DNA of 64,000 nucleotides from Antedon mediterranea (GCF_964355755.1 NC_092674.1:10919001-10983000), one strand, 5' to 3'; counted from the first letter of the stretch, positions 22,234-34,159 are shown. The notes: generated by a model from the letters alone, not told the origin. Made by a program: numbers and translations.

Positions 22234-25200
22234 CTACAGTGTGTAAAAGAACATGCAATAGTAGAAGTAGTATTAGTATATTTTGTGTCCAAGCTTAGAA
22301 CCATTAAACATAGCAATATGTATGTTTAGTATTAGTAACCAAAGTTGTCAGTAAAAAGTTTTAGTATTAAAACATCTCCAGTGCGACTATTCAAGGGACG
22401 GGGCTATTCAGGGGACGCCCCTATTCAGATGACTGTATGACACACCAATTTACGGGATGCTTTTCTATGAAGCAAACAAGGGGAAGTATGTTCCACACTA
22501 CAGGAAATCCATAAGCATTAAAATGAGTTTCGGCAGCAAGCTTTATATACCAAACACCAAACAAATAGTATGGCTTAAGCCTTATAGATCAGTTTGCATG
22601 AAAATTACTCTTTTGCTATTTGAACCTGTTTGTTGTTTATTTTTATGGAATACCAAGGATAACAAATGAGGAATAGACTTATTTCGGTTTTGTGTCTTTC
22701 GAGAAAATCCCCTTTAACATGCACATAGCTGTGGCAAATCCAGAAATGTTTTTGTGAGATGAGTGGGGTGGGGGGATGGGGTGGAGTTCTACCTTTTAGA
22801 TTGTATTTGTCAAAATTTAGGTGATGGTAGTTCCACCAATGCATAATAGTAGTAGCAGTTGTAGTATAGGTTGCAGTAATAGAGTTAACATCCATAGCAA
22901 TTATAATTGCAATAGTTATGCAATGATAGTAGCATTAATATTATTATTAGCAGTAACATTTCAAACAACAACATTTTATACAAAATACAACATATAAAAT
23001 CGACACAAACACCATAAAAAAGTGGGGCAATGCATGAGAAAGTAACTCTATTGATTAATTTAATTTCATTTTTATGCCAATGTTGACAGATGTCTGTCAA
23101 AAACACCTGAAGGGGACAAGGGGGTGTTACAACCGGGCGTGACGACAGCAGACTTACGGTCAAAGATCATCCTGCAATGCTGACTACTTGTCACAGTTGA
23201 CCGGTATAAGGGTGTTATATATATATATTTCTTTGACACCGACCTAATTTCAACGTTTTAAATTCTTCAATAGAAATTTATTTTAGAATCAGAAATTATT
23301 TATAATCTTGGCCAGTGTTTTCATGGAAAAGTGCAGTAATTTAATTATGTATAGGTTAGCATAAGTAGGAGTTTATTTAACATTAGTTTAAAAAAGTTAA
23401 ATTTAGTTTAGTTTAAGTTTAATTTAATTCTTGTTAGCAACATAATTAAACAGGGAACAAACCCACAAGCATAAGCTTATCAAACTAAATTGTACCCTTT
23501 TCACACAAACTTTGAAGGCCAATTTTTGTAAAGAATGTTGTGAGTTAGCATTCTGAGTATGAATTGAAGTCATCTCATTCTGAGTATGAACTGAAGTCAG
23601 CTCATTCTGAGTATGAATTGAAGTCATCTCATTCTGAGCATGAATTGAAGTCATCTCATTCTGAGTATGAATTGAAGTCATCTCATTCTGAGTATGAATT
23701 GAAGTCAGCTCATTCTGAGTATGAATTAAAGTCAGCTCATTCTGAGTATGAATTGAAGTCAGCTCATTCTGAGTATGAATTGAAGTCAGCTCATTCTGAG
23801 CATGAATTGAAGTCATCTCATTCTGAGTATGAATTGAAGTCAGCTCATTCTGAATATGAATTGAAGTCAGCTAATTCTGAGTAATAATTAAAGTCAGCTC
23901 ATTCCGAGTCTGAATTGAAGTCAGCTCATTCTGAGTCTGAATTGAAGTCGGTTCATTCTGAGTATGAATTAAAGTCAGACCATTCTGAGTATGAATTGAA
24001 GTCAGCTCATTCTGTGTCTAAATTGAAGTCAGCTTATTTTGAGTATGAAATTAAAGTCAGCTCATTCTGAACATGAATTGAGGTCAGCTCATTCTGAGTA
24101 TGAATTGAAGTCAGCTCATTCTGAGAATAAATTGAAGTCAGCTCATTCTGAGAATGAATTGATGTCAGCTCATTCTGAGTCTGAATTTAAGTCATCTCAT
24201 TCTGAATATGAATTGAAGTCAGCTAATTCTGAGTAATAATTAAAGTCAGCTCATTCCGAGTCTGAATTGAAGTCAGCTCATTCTGAGTCTGAATTGAAGT
24301 CGGTTCATTCTGAGTATGAATTAAAGTCAGACCATTCTGAGTATGAATTGAAGTCAGGTCATTCTGTGTCTAAATTGAAGTCAGCTTATTTTGAGTATGA
24401 AATTAAAGTCAGCTCATTCTGAACATGAATTGAGGTCAGCTCATTCTGAGTATGAATTGAAGTCAGCTCATTCTGAGAATAAATTGAAGTCAGCTCATTC
24501 TGAGAATGAATTGATGTCAGCTCATTCTGAGTCTGAATTTAAGTCATCTCATTCTGAGTCTGAATTGAAGTCATCTCATTCTGAGCATGACTTGAAGTCA
24601 TCTCATTCTGTGTCTGAACTGAAGTCAGCTCATTCCGAGTCTGAACTGAAGTCAGCTCATTTTGAGAATGAATTGAAGTCAGCTCATTCTGAGAATGAAT
24701 TGAAGTCAGCTCATTCTGAGAATAAATTGAAGTCAGCTCATTCTGAGTCTGAATTGAAGTCAGCTCATTCTGAGTCTGAATTGAAGTCAGCTCATTCTGA
24801 GCATGACTTGAAGTCAGCTCATTCTGTGTCTGAACTGAAGTCAGCTCATTCCGAGTCTGAATTGAAGTCAGCTCATTCTGAGTTTGAATTGAAGTCAGCT
24901 CATTCTGAGTCTGAATTGGAATTGAAGCCCGCTCATAGTCTGAATTAAATTCAGCTCATTCTGAGAATGAATTGAAGACAGCTCATTCTGAGTTTGGATT
25001 CAAGCCAGCTCATTCTGAGTCTGAATTAAAGTCAGACCATTCTGAGTATGAATTGAAGCCATCTCATTCTGTGTCTAAATTGAAGTCAGCTTATTTTGAG
25101 TATGAAATTAAAGTCAGCTCATTCTGAACATGAATTGAGGTCAGCTCATTCTGAGTATGAATTGAAGTCAGCTCATTCTGAGAATAAATTGAAGTCAGCT

Positions 25201-25862
25201 CATTCTGAGAATGAATTGATGTCAGCTCATTCTGAGTCTGAATTTAAGTCATCTCATTCTGAGTCTGAATTGAAGTCATCTCATTCTGAGCATGACTTGA
25301 AGTCATCTCATTCTGTGTCTGAACTGAAGTCAGCTCATTCCGAGTCTGAACTGAAGTCAGCTCATTTCGAGTCTGAACTGAAGTCAGCTCATTCTGAGAA
25401 TGAATTGAAGTCAGCTCATTTTGAGAATGAATTGAAGTCAGCTCATTCTGAGAATGAATTGAAGTCAGCTCATTCTGAGTCTGAATTGAAGTCAGCTCAT
25501 TCTGAGTCTGAATTGAAGTCAGCTCATTCTGAGCATGACTTGAAGTCAGCTCATTATGTGTCTGAACTGAAGTCAGCTCATTTCGAGTCTGAATTGAAGT
25601 CAGCTCATTCTGAGTTTGAATTGAAGTCAGCTCATTCTGAGTTTGAATTGAAGTCAGCTCATTCTGAGTCTGAATTGAAGCCCGCTCATAGTCTGAATTA
25701 AATTCAGCTCATTCTGAGAATGAATTGAAGAAAGCTCATTCTGAGTTTGGATTCAAGCCAGCTCATTCTGAGTCTGAATTGAAGTCATCTCATTCTAAGC
25801 ATGAATTGAATTCATCTCATTCTGAGCACGAATTCAAGTCAGCCTTCAATTCTTTACTGTAC
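22234..25862 (-). other. ADCY9 intron largely filled by the 27-bp minisatellite
   Basis: Intron between the two C1b exons (GT at 25862-25861, AG at 22235-22234, minus strand). The array at 23548-25842 takes up nearly two thirds of it and ends about 20 bp from the splice donor. The part 22380-22440 has a remnant of a GGGGACG-type transposon end. The part 22840-22980 has TAGTAGCAG/ATAATAAT-like low complexity. Confidence 0.75.
23548..25842. repeat. 27-bp minisatellite, about 85 copies, with higher-order structure
   Basis: The unit is 27 bp (nine codons) and, read on plus, spells ELKSAHSE followed by Tyr, Ser, His or Asn. Because 27 is a multiple of three and the unit lacks stops in one frame on each strand, it yields open frames on both strands (plus up to 201 codons at 25096-25701; minus 130 codons at 23424-23816). 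These are repeat by-products, not supported genes. A block beginning with the same 50-60 codons recurs at 24039, 24391 and 25096 (spacings 352 and 705), showing segmental duplication inside the array. Blocks carry a 1-nt insertion that shifts frame. Confidence 0.9.
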
Positions 25863-26023
25863 CTGTTGTAGAGTCGTATTTGGGGCAGGTGCTGTGTCAC
25901 CACCATTTGAACTATTGCCATTTTCAGGTAGGCTTTCTGAGCCTGCAGTACTCTTCGGTGTGTGTGGTAGACCAACTGCACTAGTTTTGTCCTTTTTCTT
26001 CTCAATGAAATGTGTTTTTATAC
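25863..26023 (-). CDS. ADCY9: ADCY9 exon, end of C1a and start of C1b
   Basis: A 161-nt exon between acceptor atatttttcag (AG at 26025-26024) and donor CAACAG|gtacag (25862-25861). It enters with 2 nt of a split codon (probably Gly) and ends in phase 0. The peptide starts (G)IKTHFIEKKK, matching the G-LKTYLISG that closes the C1a catalytic domain in vertebrate ADCY9. It then becomes Ser/Asn/Pro-rich linker (KSTAGSESLPENGNSSNGG). This is the most upstream ADCY9 exon found; the C1 catalytic core and N-terminal membrane domain are not in the window. The 27-bp minisatellite ends about 20 bp downstream of its donor. Confidence 0.85.
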
Positions 26024-26237
26024 CTGAAAAATATAAGAGGAAATTACTTTAAATGATTTTAAAATATTGTATTCACTTGTATTGCCATAAACAAGCAAAA
26101 ATAGATAATTATCAACTTCACTTTATCTGTTTATATCTCTCAAGCTACTGCATAGGGTTAGCAATCCTACATTACAATGTACTTTTTACCTATCATCATG
26201 ATTGTAGGCATTTTTCATACAACATACTGCACATTAT

Positions 26238-26786
26238 GGGTATTGCTAAACACCGCAAACCCCCGCAAACCTCCAAAAAAACATAGCAAACCCCACCGAA
26301 CCAACATAAAAGTGATTAAATAATGTAGTGTATGACCCACTGGGTATATAAATTATTAAATTTCTACTGTTAACTACTTTTTGGGGGATAAAACATCATT
26401 TTTTGGTTAAAAATTAGCAATCATTTTTGACCAAAAAATGATGTTTTACCCCAAAAATAAGTAGTTAACAGTAGAAATTAAATTTTTTTTTTACATGGAT
26501 ATACCTAGTGAGTTGTACACTACATGATTCAATCACTTTTATGTTGGTTCAGTGGGGTTTGCTATATTTTTTTGGAGGTTTGCAGGGTTTAACAATCATT
26601 TTTGACCAAAAAAATGATGTTTCACCCCAAAAATAATTAGTTAACAGTAAAAATGTAATATTTTTTTTACATGGATATACCCAATGGGTTGTACACTACA
26701 TGATTCAATCACTTTTATGTTGGTTCAATGGGGTTTGCTATGTTTTTTTGGAGGTTTGCGGGGGTTTGCGGGGTTTAGCAATACCC
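26238..26786. mobile_element. Foldback MITE with 8-bp target duplication
   Basis: Ends are GGGTATTGCTAAAC and GTTTAGCAATACCC, with long inverted arms continuing through ACCGCAAACCCCCGCAAACC. Both sides are flanked by CACATTAT (26230-26237 and 26787-26794), an exact 8-bp duplication. Eight-bp duplications occur in hAT and Merlin elements; the GGG-starting ends do not settle which. The right half carries two tandem versions of an internal block (about 26415-26590 and 26590-26780) with GGAGGTTTGC and ACCAAAAAATGATGTTT motifs. No coding capacity. Confidence 0.85.
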
Positions 26787-26832
26787 CACATTATCATTAT
26801 ATATTGTTTGAAGGTTTGTATGGCGAAATCAA

Positions 26833-26949
26833 ATGTTGATATAAAGTTTTCGGTACACCACGAATAGTTCTGAAAAGAACTGTTGAGTTTCTCAATATGC
26901 TTTGATCCCTATTGATCAAACGTCAAGAAACTCAACTTTATATCAACAT
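26833..26949. repeat. Inverted-repeat element (short MITE or hairpin)
   Basis: ATGTTGATATAAAGTT at the left is matched by AACTTTATATCAACAT at the right, with further pairing of GTTGAGTTTCT and AGAAACTCAAC nearer the centre. No target duplication was identified. Confidence 0.6.
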
Positions 26950-27743
26950 TATCAGTATAAAAACTTAAAATACTTAATCCAACAAGTTTTAGTATACTAT
27001 AACTCATACATTTTCTAAACACACAGTGCTAATTCTAGATGAATTGATATGGATAATTATTCAATTAATTTAAATTGATTAACTAATTTAAACAAAGAAC
27101 TACATTGCATGAGCTTTTAACTTATTTTATAGATTTACTTTATTATGATTCTTTATCATATTGTTAAATATGTATCTGCTGCCCTCTGTTGGTAATACAA
27201 GTTCAATGTAGATAAAAATCACACAATGTTCTATTTTAACTTCAACTTCCACTCTATTTCTCCGAAAAAATGAGAATTAAACTATAAATATCATTAACTA
27301 TTCAATATTTGATGCTGCTCTTCTAATTCACTGTACATAAATTCTATTTATATACTCCAAAAAATCACATGATAACTATCTTTGTTAAAACAGTGAAAAT
27401 GGATACATGTTGCCAAGCTGTTACCAAATAATTTTGTTCCCAGGATGAAATAATAATTGAAATAGGGGTTGATTTATATTTCAAATATTTGTCGATGTAT
27501 TACACAATCTTTATCAATACTACGATTTACTTCATGCTTGGAAGGGGCAATTTTTGGGGTAGGGTTACGGAAAAAAGGATAACGGTAAAGGTAGTATTTA
27601 TCAACCTCAAACTGGAAATTAAGGAAATTTGGATTAGGCCCTTTACGGACCCACAGCAGCCAGTAGTGTAGCTACTGCAGATCAGCACACCGGGACCCGA
27701 TCCCCTACTCTTTTCGTGTACAAAGTTCTTTAATGTGCACTAA

Positions 27744-28085
27744 GCGAGTCATATGGCCGAGCGGTTAAGGCAGGGGCGCCGTTTATCGTACCTAAAGAGC
27801 CAACAACAACATCGGCAAGGGTTCGAGGCCGACTCGCTCCTAGTTCTGGTGGTGGAACAAGTCTTCTCGGATAAGGATTATAAACCGTAGGTCCAGTGTA
27901 CACAGTTATAACCTGTGTGTACTTTAAAGAACCCAGTTCATTATTCGAAAAAGAGTAGGGGGTTACCCCGGTGAACTGGTTCACACAATAGCCTCTGTAT
28001 CAGGGGGATTACCACCTATCTGATAGGACAGTGATTAATTCACTATTGGTAATCCTTGGCCACAGTGCCTAAAGACATAAATTAA
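27744..28085 (+). mobile_element. tRNA-derived SINE copy, family A (plus)
   Basis: The head is tRNA(Leu/Ser)-like: GCGAGTC (27744-27750) can pair with GACTCGC (27831-27837) as an acceptor stem, box A is ATGGCCGAGCGGTTAAGG and box B is GGTTCGAGGCC. The anticodon and T stems do not fold well, so it is not a working tRNA gene. The body includes TCGGATAAGGATTATAAACC, GTCCAGTGTACA and GAGTAGGGGGTTACC. The tail ends in AAAATAAAATAAAATA. Other copies: 10741-10985 and 46320-46597 (minus). A related tail at 27660-27740 suggests a second copy immediately upstream. The 84-codon minus-strand frame is a by-product. Confidence 0.8.
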
Positions 28086-29689
28086 AAATAAAATAAAATA
28101 TGTACACAGGACCAACGGCTTTATGTCACATCTGAAGGTCGAGAAAATGCGAGTAAAGTATCTTGCCTAAGGATGCAATCAGTTTGATACAGATGCCACT
28201 GTGTTCTTAAAGAAATTGCAAATGCATGGTGTGTATATCAATTGACATTCATTTTGATGACCGTACTAGTGACATACGAATACAATTGCAGTGAAGTACA
28301 TGAAAAATTATTCATTAATTTTCCAAAAGCCTAAAGCCTTGTTAAGTGTTCCAAGCTCAACTGACCCAAATATCATATCTAAGGTCTGGTTTTTTTTTGT
28401 AATTGAGCATTAATAATAGAAACTGCAAGCATGAACAAAAAATATGGAGCGCCCTCAATTTTTTATTTTAGATTTTTCTCAGTACAGTATTATTTTTTTT
28501 TTAGAGAGACTACATGTCATTAAATAAATGACAAAACCTGTTTTTTTTACAATCATACTGTATTTGTGCAACATAACATTTTTTGTCAGGCCCAACTGTC
28601 ATAACGACACAGTCTCCTAATAATTCAAGTCTTGATGAAATATATTAAGCTGCATCCAATCAGTATCTAATTTAAATTCTTAACTACTTGTTTTAAATTT
28701 CTTTACGAGCACTAAAGTAATTACGATGAAGTCTTAAATAAACATCTCATTATTACAAGGCTTACGATTTGACTGGTCTGAAACTAATGTTGCTGTTTTT
28801 GTGTTTACCTAGGCCTAACTAGACAATTTACAGTCAGACAGAATCTTCATGTGGGCAGGTGAAAAGGGATTTTTGGCCAGTTGATTCTCTTTAACTAATT
28901 TGTACTTCCTAAACTGAATCCAATTTTCATTTTCAAGAAAAAGGGGAAATTTTCTAAATCTTTGCAAACATATGCGTAATGTAAATAAACTCAAATATTA
29001 TTATTAAATAGGTTTATGAGTATAGCTTACTAACTGCAAGTAGAATTTGATTGGCTTGATATGCAGCAAATATTTGATGGGAAATTTGTTGTGGTAGACT
29101 TGTTGTGAACTACTACTGGTAGAGTGCGCTCCACAATATGGGGCGTTGCCCATACCAACAACTAACGAGTGATTGTGAAACATTACAGAACGTATTAATT
29201 TTGACTTCACCTACTGTTCAAAATTTTCCCAAATGTGTTCTTCAGACACACTAAGATGTTGACACCCAGAAACGTTAATCTTTGTCAAGGTATCTGACTC
29301 ATTACTTCCTGAACACTATACTTATCAAATAAAGCACAAATTCATTTTCAAATGCCTTAGGGATCACCTCATCTGTCAGAAATTGAATGATATTTATAAC
29401 AAAAAGCCATGGAACAAGGAATAGCATTTCCTAGTAAATCCCTCCAAAAACGATCTTTTAAAGCTGAATGATGGACAGTTTAATACTATTAAAGTATGTT
29501 ACCTATCGATAAACATGAATTTAATAATTCAATATTTCATATCGACATACAATCTTATTTCTTTTCTTCTATTGCAAAATAACTTTGCAGAAAACTGCCA
29601 GTAAGACTTGTCTAGAATAAGTAATTGTTGCAAGAAATGTTGTCCCGTAATTTGTGATTTGTGACTGTGATTATATCTGAAACAGTATA
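28086..29689. other. Intronic or unassigned DNA
   Basis: AT-rich sequence with several T- or A-rich runs (28388, 28493, 28537) and no repeat family or exon that I can recognise. Confidence 0.5.
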
Positions 29690-30080
29690 CCGTAAGTCTT
29701 CTAATAGTAACCCACACTCTAATAGTAACCCACACTCTAATAGTAACCCCGCTTCTAATAGTAACCCACCTTATAAGTCAATCTATAATAATAACAACCC
29801 ACTACTCTAATAGTAACATGGGAGTTACTATTAGAGTCACAAAAACTTATGATGGAGCCGTATTTTGAAAATAAGGAGATACTGCATGTTGATCTCAGGA
29901 GTGGGGGAGGATTGAGTGTTTTTGAGTTTATAAAATAAAGTTTGGAAAAGTTGGAGGTGGGTTACTATTTTCATATTAATAATAATATTAATATTGGGGG
30001 CTACTATTACTCTAATAGTAACCCACCCTAAAAAACAATCAAAGAATAATAACCCAGGGTTACAATTAGAAGATTTACGG
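29690..30080. mobile_element. TA-flanked MITE with internal tandem repeats of its end
   Basis: The left end CCGTAAGTCTTCTAATAGTAACCC and right end GGGTTACAATTAGAAGATTTACGG are near-perfect inverted repeats flanked by TA (29688-29689, 30081-30082), Tc1/mariner style. Inside, the left end word CTAATAGTAACCC is repeated tandemly four to five times, and inverted copies (GTTACTATTAGAG) occur near 29825. Confidence 0.75.
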
Positions 30081-30095
30081 TAAGCACTTTTTTAA

Positions 30096-30823
30096 CACTT
30101 TCACCGCCAAAGACGGAAATCTCCGTCTTTCGATGCCCAGCGCCAGACCGCCAAAGACGGAAATTTCCGTCTTTGGCTTTTTATTGCACAATTTGTTAGA
30201 TCAGGTATATATGGACCGCATGTAGAAATTTCAACATCCAAATCGATCTGGACCGCAAATATTTTGATACTTTATTAACCCCTAGTGCCATTGACCCAGC
30301 TGGTCTACATCGTGTCCTATCCGTAAACAACATAAAGTGCTTACTGCGGACGAAGCAATTGCAGAAATATTTGCCAACTCTGACTCTGAAAATGAGTATT
30401 TATTATCCCCAGATGATGAAGGTATATTTGTACCTAAATCTGGTTTATAAAATGTAATAAATAATTGGAGATAATTTAGCTAGCCTGGCCTAGGCTAGTT
30501 TGTAGAATAGGTTGAGAATCGTGACACTGACAGACGGTGCAGCCAGGCTAAAAACCTCATTATCTCTGCTTTGTTCTCCGATTGAGCCTAAAGTGCTAAA
30601 AGTGAGCCAAGTTCTTTGTACAATTATGTGGTATTACAGTTTTATTTCAATAAAGTGTTTGGTACCATTGGAAAGTTTATTTCTATCTCATTATTTGAGT
30701 GTATATTGCATGTTATTCTGATTACAAACACCTTTGCTATGAGCTTTGAAAAACAGGTAAATTTATCTAAAATGGCTGGCGGTGAGGGGTACTTCCTTTA
30801 TTGAATGCCTGGCGGTGAAAGTG
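30096..30823 (+). mobile_element. Internally deleted piggyBac-type element
   Basis: Ends CACTTTCACCGCCA and TGGCGGTGAAAGTG are exact inverted repeats flanked by TTAA (30092-30095, 30824-30827), the piggyBac signature. Subterminal CCAAAGACGG/CCGTCTTTGG palindromes follow the left end. A short plus-strand frame ending at 30450 encodes KVLTADEAIAEIF then acidic SDSENEYLLSPDDEG and a stop; this resembles the acidic N-terminus of piggyBac transposases. The catalytic core is absent, so it cannot move on its own. Confidence 0.88.
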
Positions 30824-31063
30824 TTAAGACAAAGAATTAATTACAGTGTTCTTAAAAACAAAAGTTACTCGTAATTAATACATGAGAGATTTCAATTTGC
30901 TACAAACTAGGTATATTATATATTCTACCGTAATCATTTATTGGCTTCATTAGCGGACATTGGGTTTCTTCAACATATAATGATTCTAATGTACAGTAAA
31001 GATCTAAAGGTCTAAAAGATGATGAAACAATATGTGCAGGCCATAAGTGGTCAACCCATTAAC

Positions 31064-31195
31064 GCCAATTCACACAGACAAGCGGTGATGGTAAGTGGAA
31101 AACTGCGCAGCTTATCCCACGTAGAATCTGTCCACCCGCTCAGAGTTGTATGTAAATAGTCATAATGAGTAACAGATCTGTCTGTGTAAATTGGC
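31064..31195. mobile_element. Short MITE, GCCAATTCACACAGACA ends
   Basis: GCCAATTCACACAGACA at the left and TGTCTGTGTAAATTGGC at the right are near-perfect inverted repeats around about 100 bp. A related, more decayed copy is at 40946-41062 (AAAGGCCAATTTACAC ... GCGTAAATTG). Confidence 0.7.
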
Positions 31196-32920
31196 CTTTA
31201 TAAAGTAAACTAACATTAATAATAATTAATTAGAATATTAAATTAAAATACAAAAATACATACAGTTGGCTTATTCACAATTCATACACGTTTAAACATT
31301 TTTTTATTAAAGTGAATACTTGAGGAAATCCTTAAACATTGATGGACATACAGTAGTATTAAGGAATGGAAAATGTCTGTGCACCTATAAGTACAATTGT
31401 TGAATACAGCTACTAGCTCAGACTACCTTTTCATACAAACAGTTCAAAAGCCATTAGGGCACAAAGTTGTTGGCAACATGCATTATTAAACTCAGCTGAC
31501 TAGGTTTCTTTATCAATATCATAATATCTATAGCCATTAATTAGGTTAAAAAGTCATGAGTTCCAAGTCATGCGTTAAAACCACAGCTTGTTTTAATCAT
31601 CCAAGACACTCAAAAAAGCAAATGAATGCTTTCCTCTTTCTTAAAAAACTAAGCCACGTGGGATGTTTGAGGCTTGTAAGTGAGAAGAAATAATGGGCTT
31701 GAAGCAACCAATAATACATATATTTAACACTAATGCCCACTAGTATTTTTTTTTCAACATACATCCAACATAAGCATATGACAGGATGGAAAGAAACCCA
31801 TACTCAAATGACATAGTGATATTAATATTAACCATGAAAAAATCATGGTATTTTGACATGATTTGAACCCAAATCCCTAGAATTGCTAAACAAGCAATGG
31901 TGGTGCCACTACACCTACCTTAAGGAAGCTTTTTTCATAATCTTTGTTAATTGCAACATCCATATACATGGTATCGATATGACAAAAGTTGTACTGGTTT
32001 AAACTACACTACACAAAAAAACCACTCAAAGGAAGGGGTGGAGAACTGCCATGGAGCAAATATATATACATGTTCTTTATGCCGAACACAGTAGTAGCAA
32101 ACGTTCTGAAGGTTTAATACTGAAATAACATTGCATAATGAATAATATTAATGCTCTTTTATATTGGTGTTGGCAGAAAACAAGGGAATAACAATATCAT
32201 TGCGCCCTCTATACACAAGTTCATACTGACAACTTTTACATATGGACTCCCAAATTTGGTTGACTTGTCTCTAGTAATAACAAAAACTTACAAAAAAAAT
32301 GTTAATGCTTGCTTGTTATTCAAAATTCATATCAATGGCCATTATTACTAATTAAGATTTAACAACTCTTCTACACATCCTTCATTCAAAATTTAAAACA
32401 CATTTTTTAGGTATAATATTCTTAAATTCAATAAAGTAAGAAAGATTGATGATTCACAATGTTAGTACAAGAAGCATTGAAAGAAAAGAAAAATTAAATA
32501 AATGTTTAGCAATCACCTTGAAGAGACGATTATAATAAATAAAATCAACTGAATGTAAAATCTTAATTGAATTCAAACTAATCAAATTATTATATTTAAA
32601 AAATCAGTATAGTGTAATTGCATGTCAGCCTTGAACGAAGATGCTATTTTAGAACTGTGATAAACTATTTATATAACACTTGGTTTTATTAGCGCCTCAC
32701 AAAGGAAACAATTATAACTTGCAATACATTTGAAACCAAAACTATAAGGCAATGCTATAAATAGCTAATACAGATACCCTGGAGAATTGTAGACATTAAT
32801 TCCTGCTTTACATTTCAACAATAAGCTGGATTCTAGGGCAGCCTCTACGACGATCTATTGTTAAATATGTCAGCATTGTTAAGTAGTTTATTAGCTTACT
32901 TAGGCTACCAAGTGTAAAGC
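31196..32920. other. Unassigned intronic DNA with a tRNA-like SINE scrap
   Basis: On the minus strand, about 31850-31925 reads TAGTGGCACCACCATTG ... GGGTTCAAATC, a box A/box B pair typical of a tRNA-derived SINE head. The rest is AT-rich with no gene. Confidence 0.45.
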
Positions 32921-33450
32921 TACAGTTAGCTTTTCTGTGCTACAGTTAGCTTTTCTGTGCTACAGTTAGCTTTTCTGTGCTACAGTTAGCTTTTCTGTGC
33001 TACAGTTAGCTTTTCTGTGCTACAGTTAGCTTTTCTGTGCTACAGTTAGCTTTTCTGTGCTACAGTTAGCTTTTCTGTGCTACAGTTAGCTTTTCTGTGC
33101 TACAGTTAGCTTTTCTGTGCTACAGTTAGCTTTTCTGTGCTACAGTTAGCTTTTCTGTGCTACAGTTAGCTTTTCTGTGCTACAGTTAGCTTTTCTGTGC
33201 TACAGTTAGCTTTTCTGTGCTACAGTTAGCTTTTCTGTGCTACAGTTAGCTTTTCTGTGCTACAGTTAGCTTTTCTGTGCTACAGTTAGCTTTTCTGTGC
33301 TACAGTTAGCTTTTCTGTGCTACAGTTAGCTTGTCTGTGCTACAGTTAGGTTGTCTGTGCTACAGTTAGGTTGTCTGTGCTACAGTTAGGTTGTCTGTGC
33401 TACAGTTAGCTTGTCTGTGCTACAGTTAGCTTGTCTGTGCTACAGTTAGC
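32921..33450. repeat. 20-bp minisatellite, 26.5 copies, 20 of them identical
   Basis: Unit TACAGTTAGCTTTTCTGTGC. The first 20 units (32921-33320) are identical; the last six carry TTGT and, in part, TAGG variants. A single stray unit-like word occurs at about 33752. The uniformity points to recent expansion or strong homogenisation. Confidence 0.97.
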
Positions 33451-33907
33451 TATGTTAGTTGTTGCCGAGTTTTAAATTTTAAATGAAGGGTATGTAGAAG
33501 AGTTTCTAAATATTAATTTGTTTATAACAATAGCCATTGATATGAACTTTGGATAAAAAAAGGTTTTTTATCAATCTTTCTGCACATTGTGCACATGTAT
33601 CTTAGCATGAGCAGGTTTGACACTGATTTGTCGTAGGTTGCCCACAATTTTAGGCCAAATCATAATTTTTTTTCTATTTGTTATAGTATAGTATTTCCGT
33701 ACATCCAAAATTTCTGTAGTAATTGTCGGTGTTTTATAGAACTTGAGAAGCCTACAGTTAGCTTGTATTTAATTAAGTAAGCTTGTCGAGCTATCAGTTG
33801 TATGAACACGATGTCACATTTATTTATCTGCTTTTTAATAGATTTAAATTTAAACGTAAATATCACCATTATCATTCCTTAGATACATAACTTTATTTTT
33901 ACCTTAA

Positions 33908-34159
33908 AGATGTATTGTCCCTTAAAACACACAAAAATGAAGGTTAAAATATTCTAAATTTAAATTGGCCATATTAAAGTAATATTAAAGTTATTCACCT
34001 TAAGTCGAAAATTCGAGCCAAAATCAGCTAAATTAATTTGATTACATTTCGTCTGGAGCGAAAGTAAACAATAACTATTATGATACTTCAAAATGACCCA
34101 CTTTTTTCGAAATCTTTTTTTTTTTTTTTTTTGGAATTTGACAAAGGGACAATACATCT
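33908..34159. mobile_element. TTAA MITE (AGATGTATTGTCCC family), copy 1
   Basis: Ends AGATGTATTGTCCC and GGGACAATACATCT, flanked by TTAA at 33904-33907 and 34160-34163. 252 bp, no coding. TTAA duplication with AG-starting ends fits the Kolobok-type element at 55702 better than piggyBac, but the ends are not the same sequence. Confidence 0.85.

Noticed and set aside
23564-25701. Long plus-strand frames (up to 201 codons) of ELKSAHSE repeats as a repetitive protein gene
   Set aside because: They follow from a 27-bp stop-free minisatellite, are also open on the minus strand, shift frame between blocks, and have no splice or promoter context.
27744-27837. A functional tRNA(Leu/Ser) gene
   Set aside because: The acceptor stem and boxes A and B are present, but the anticodon and T stems do not pair, and the body and A-rich tail match other dispersed SINE copies.
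32921-33450. Regular 20-bp array as a CRISPR-like array
   Set aside because: No spacers: units are head-to-tail with no unique sequence between, and the genome is animal.
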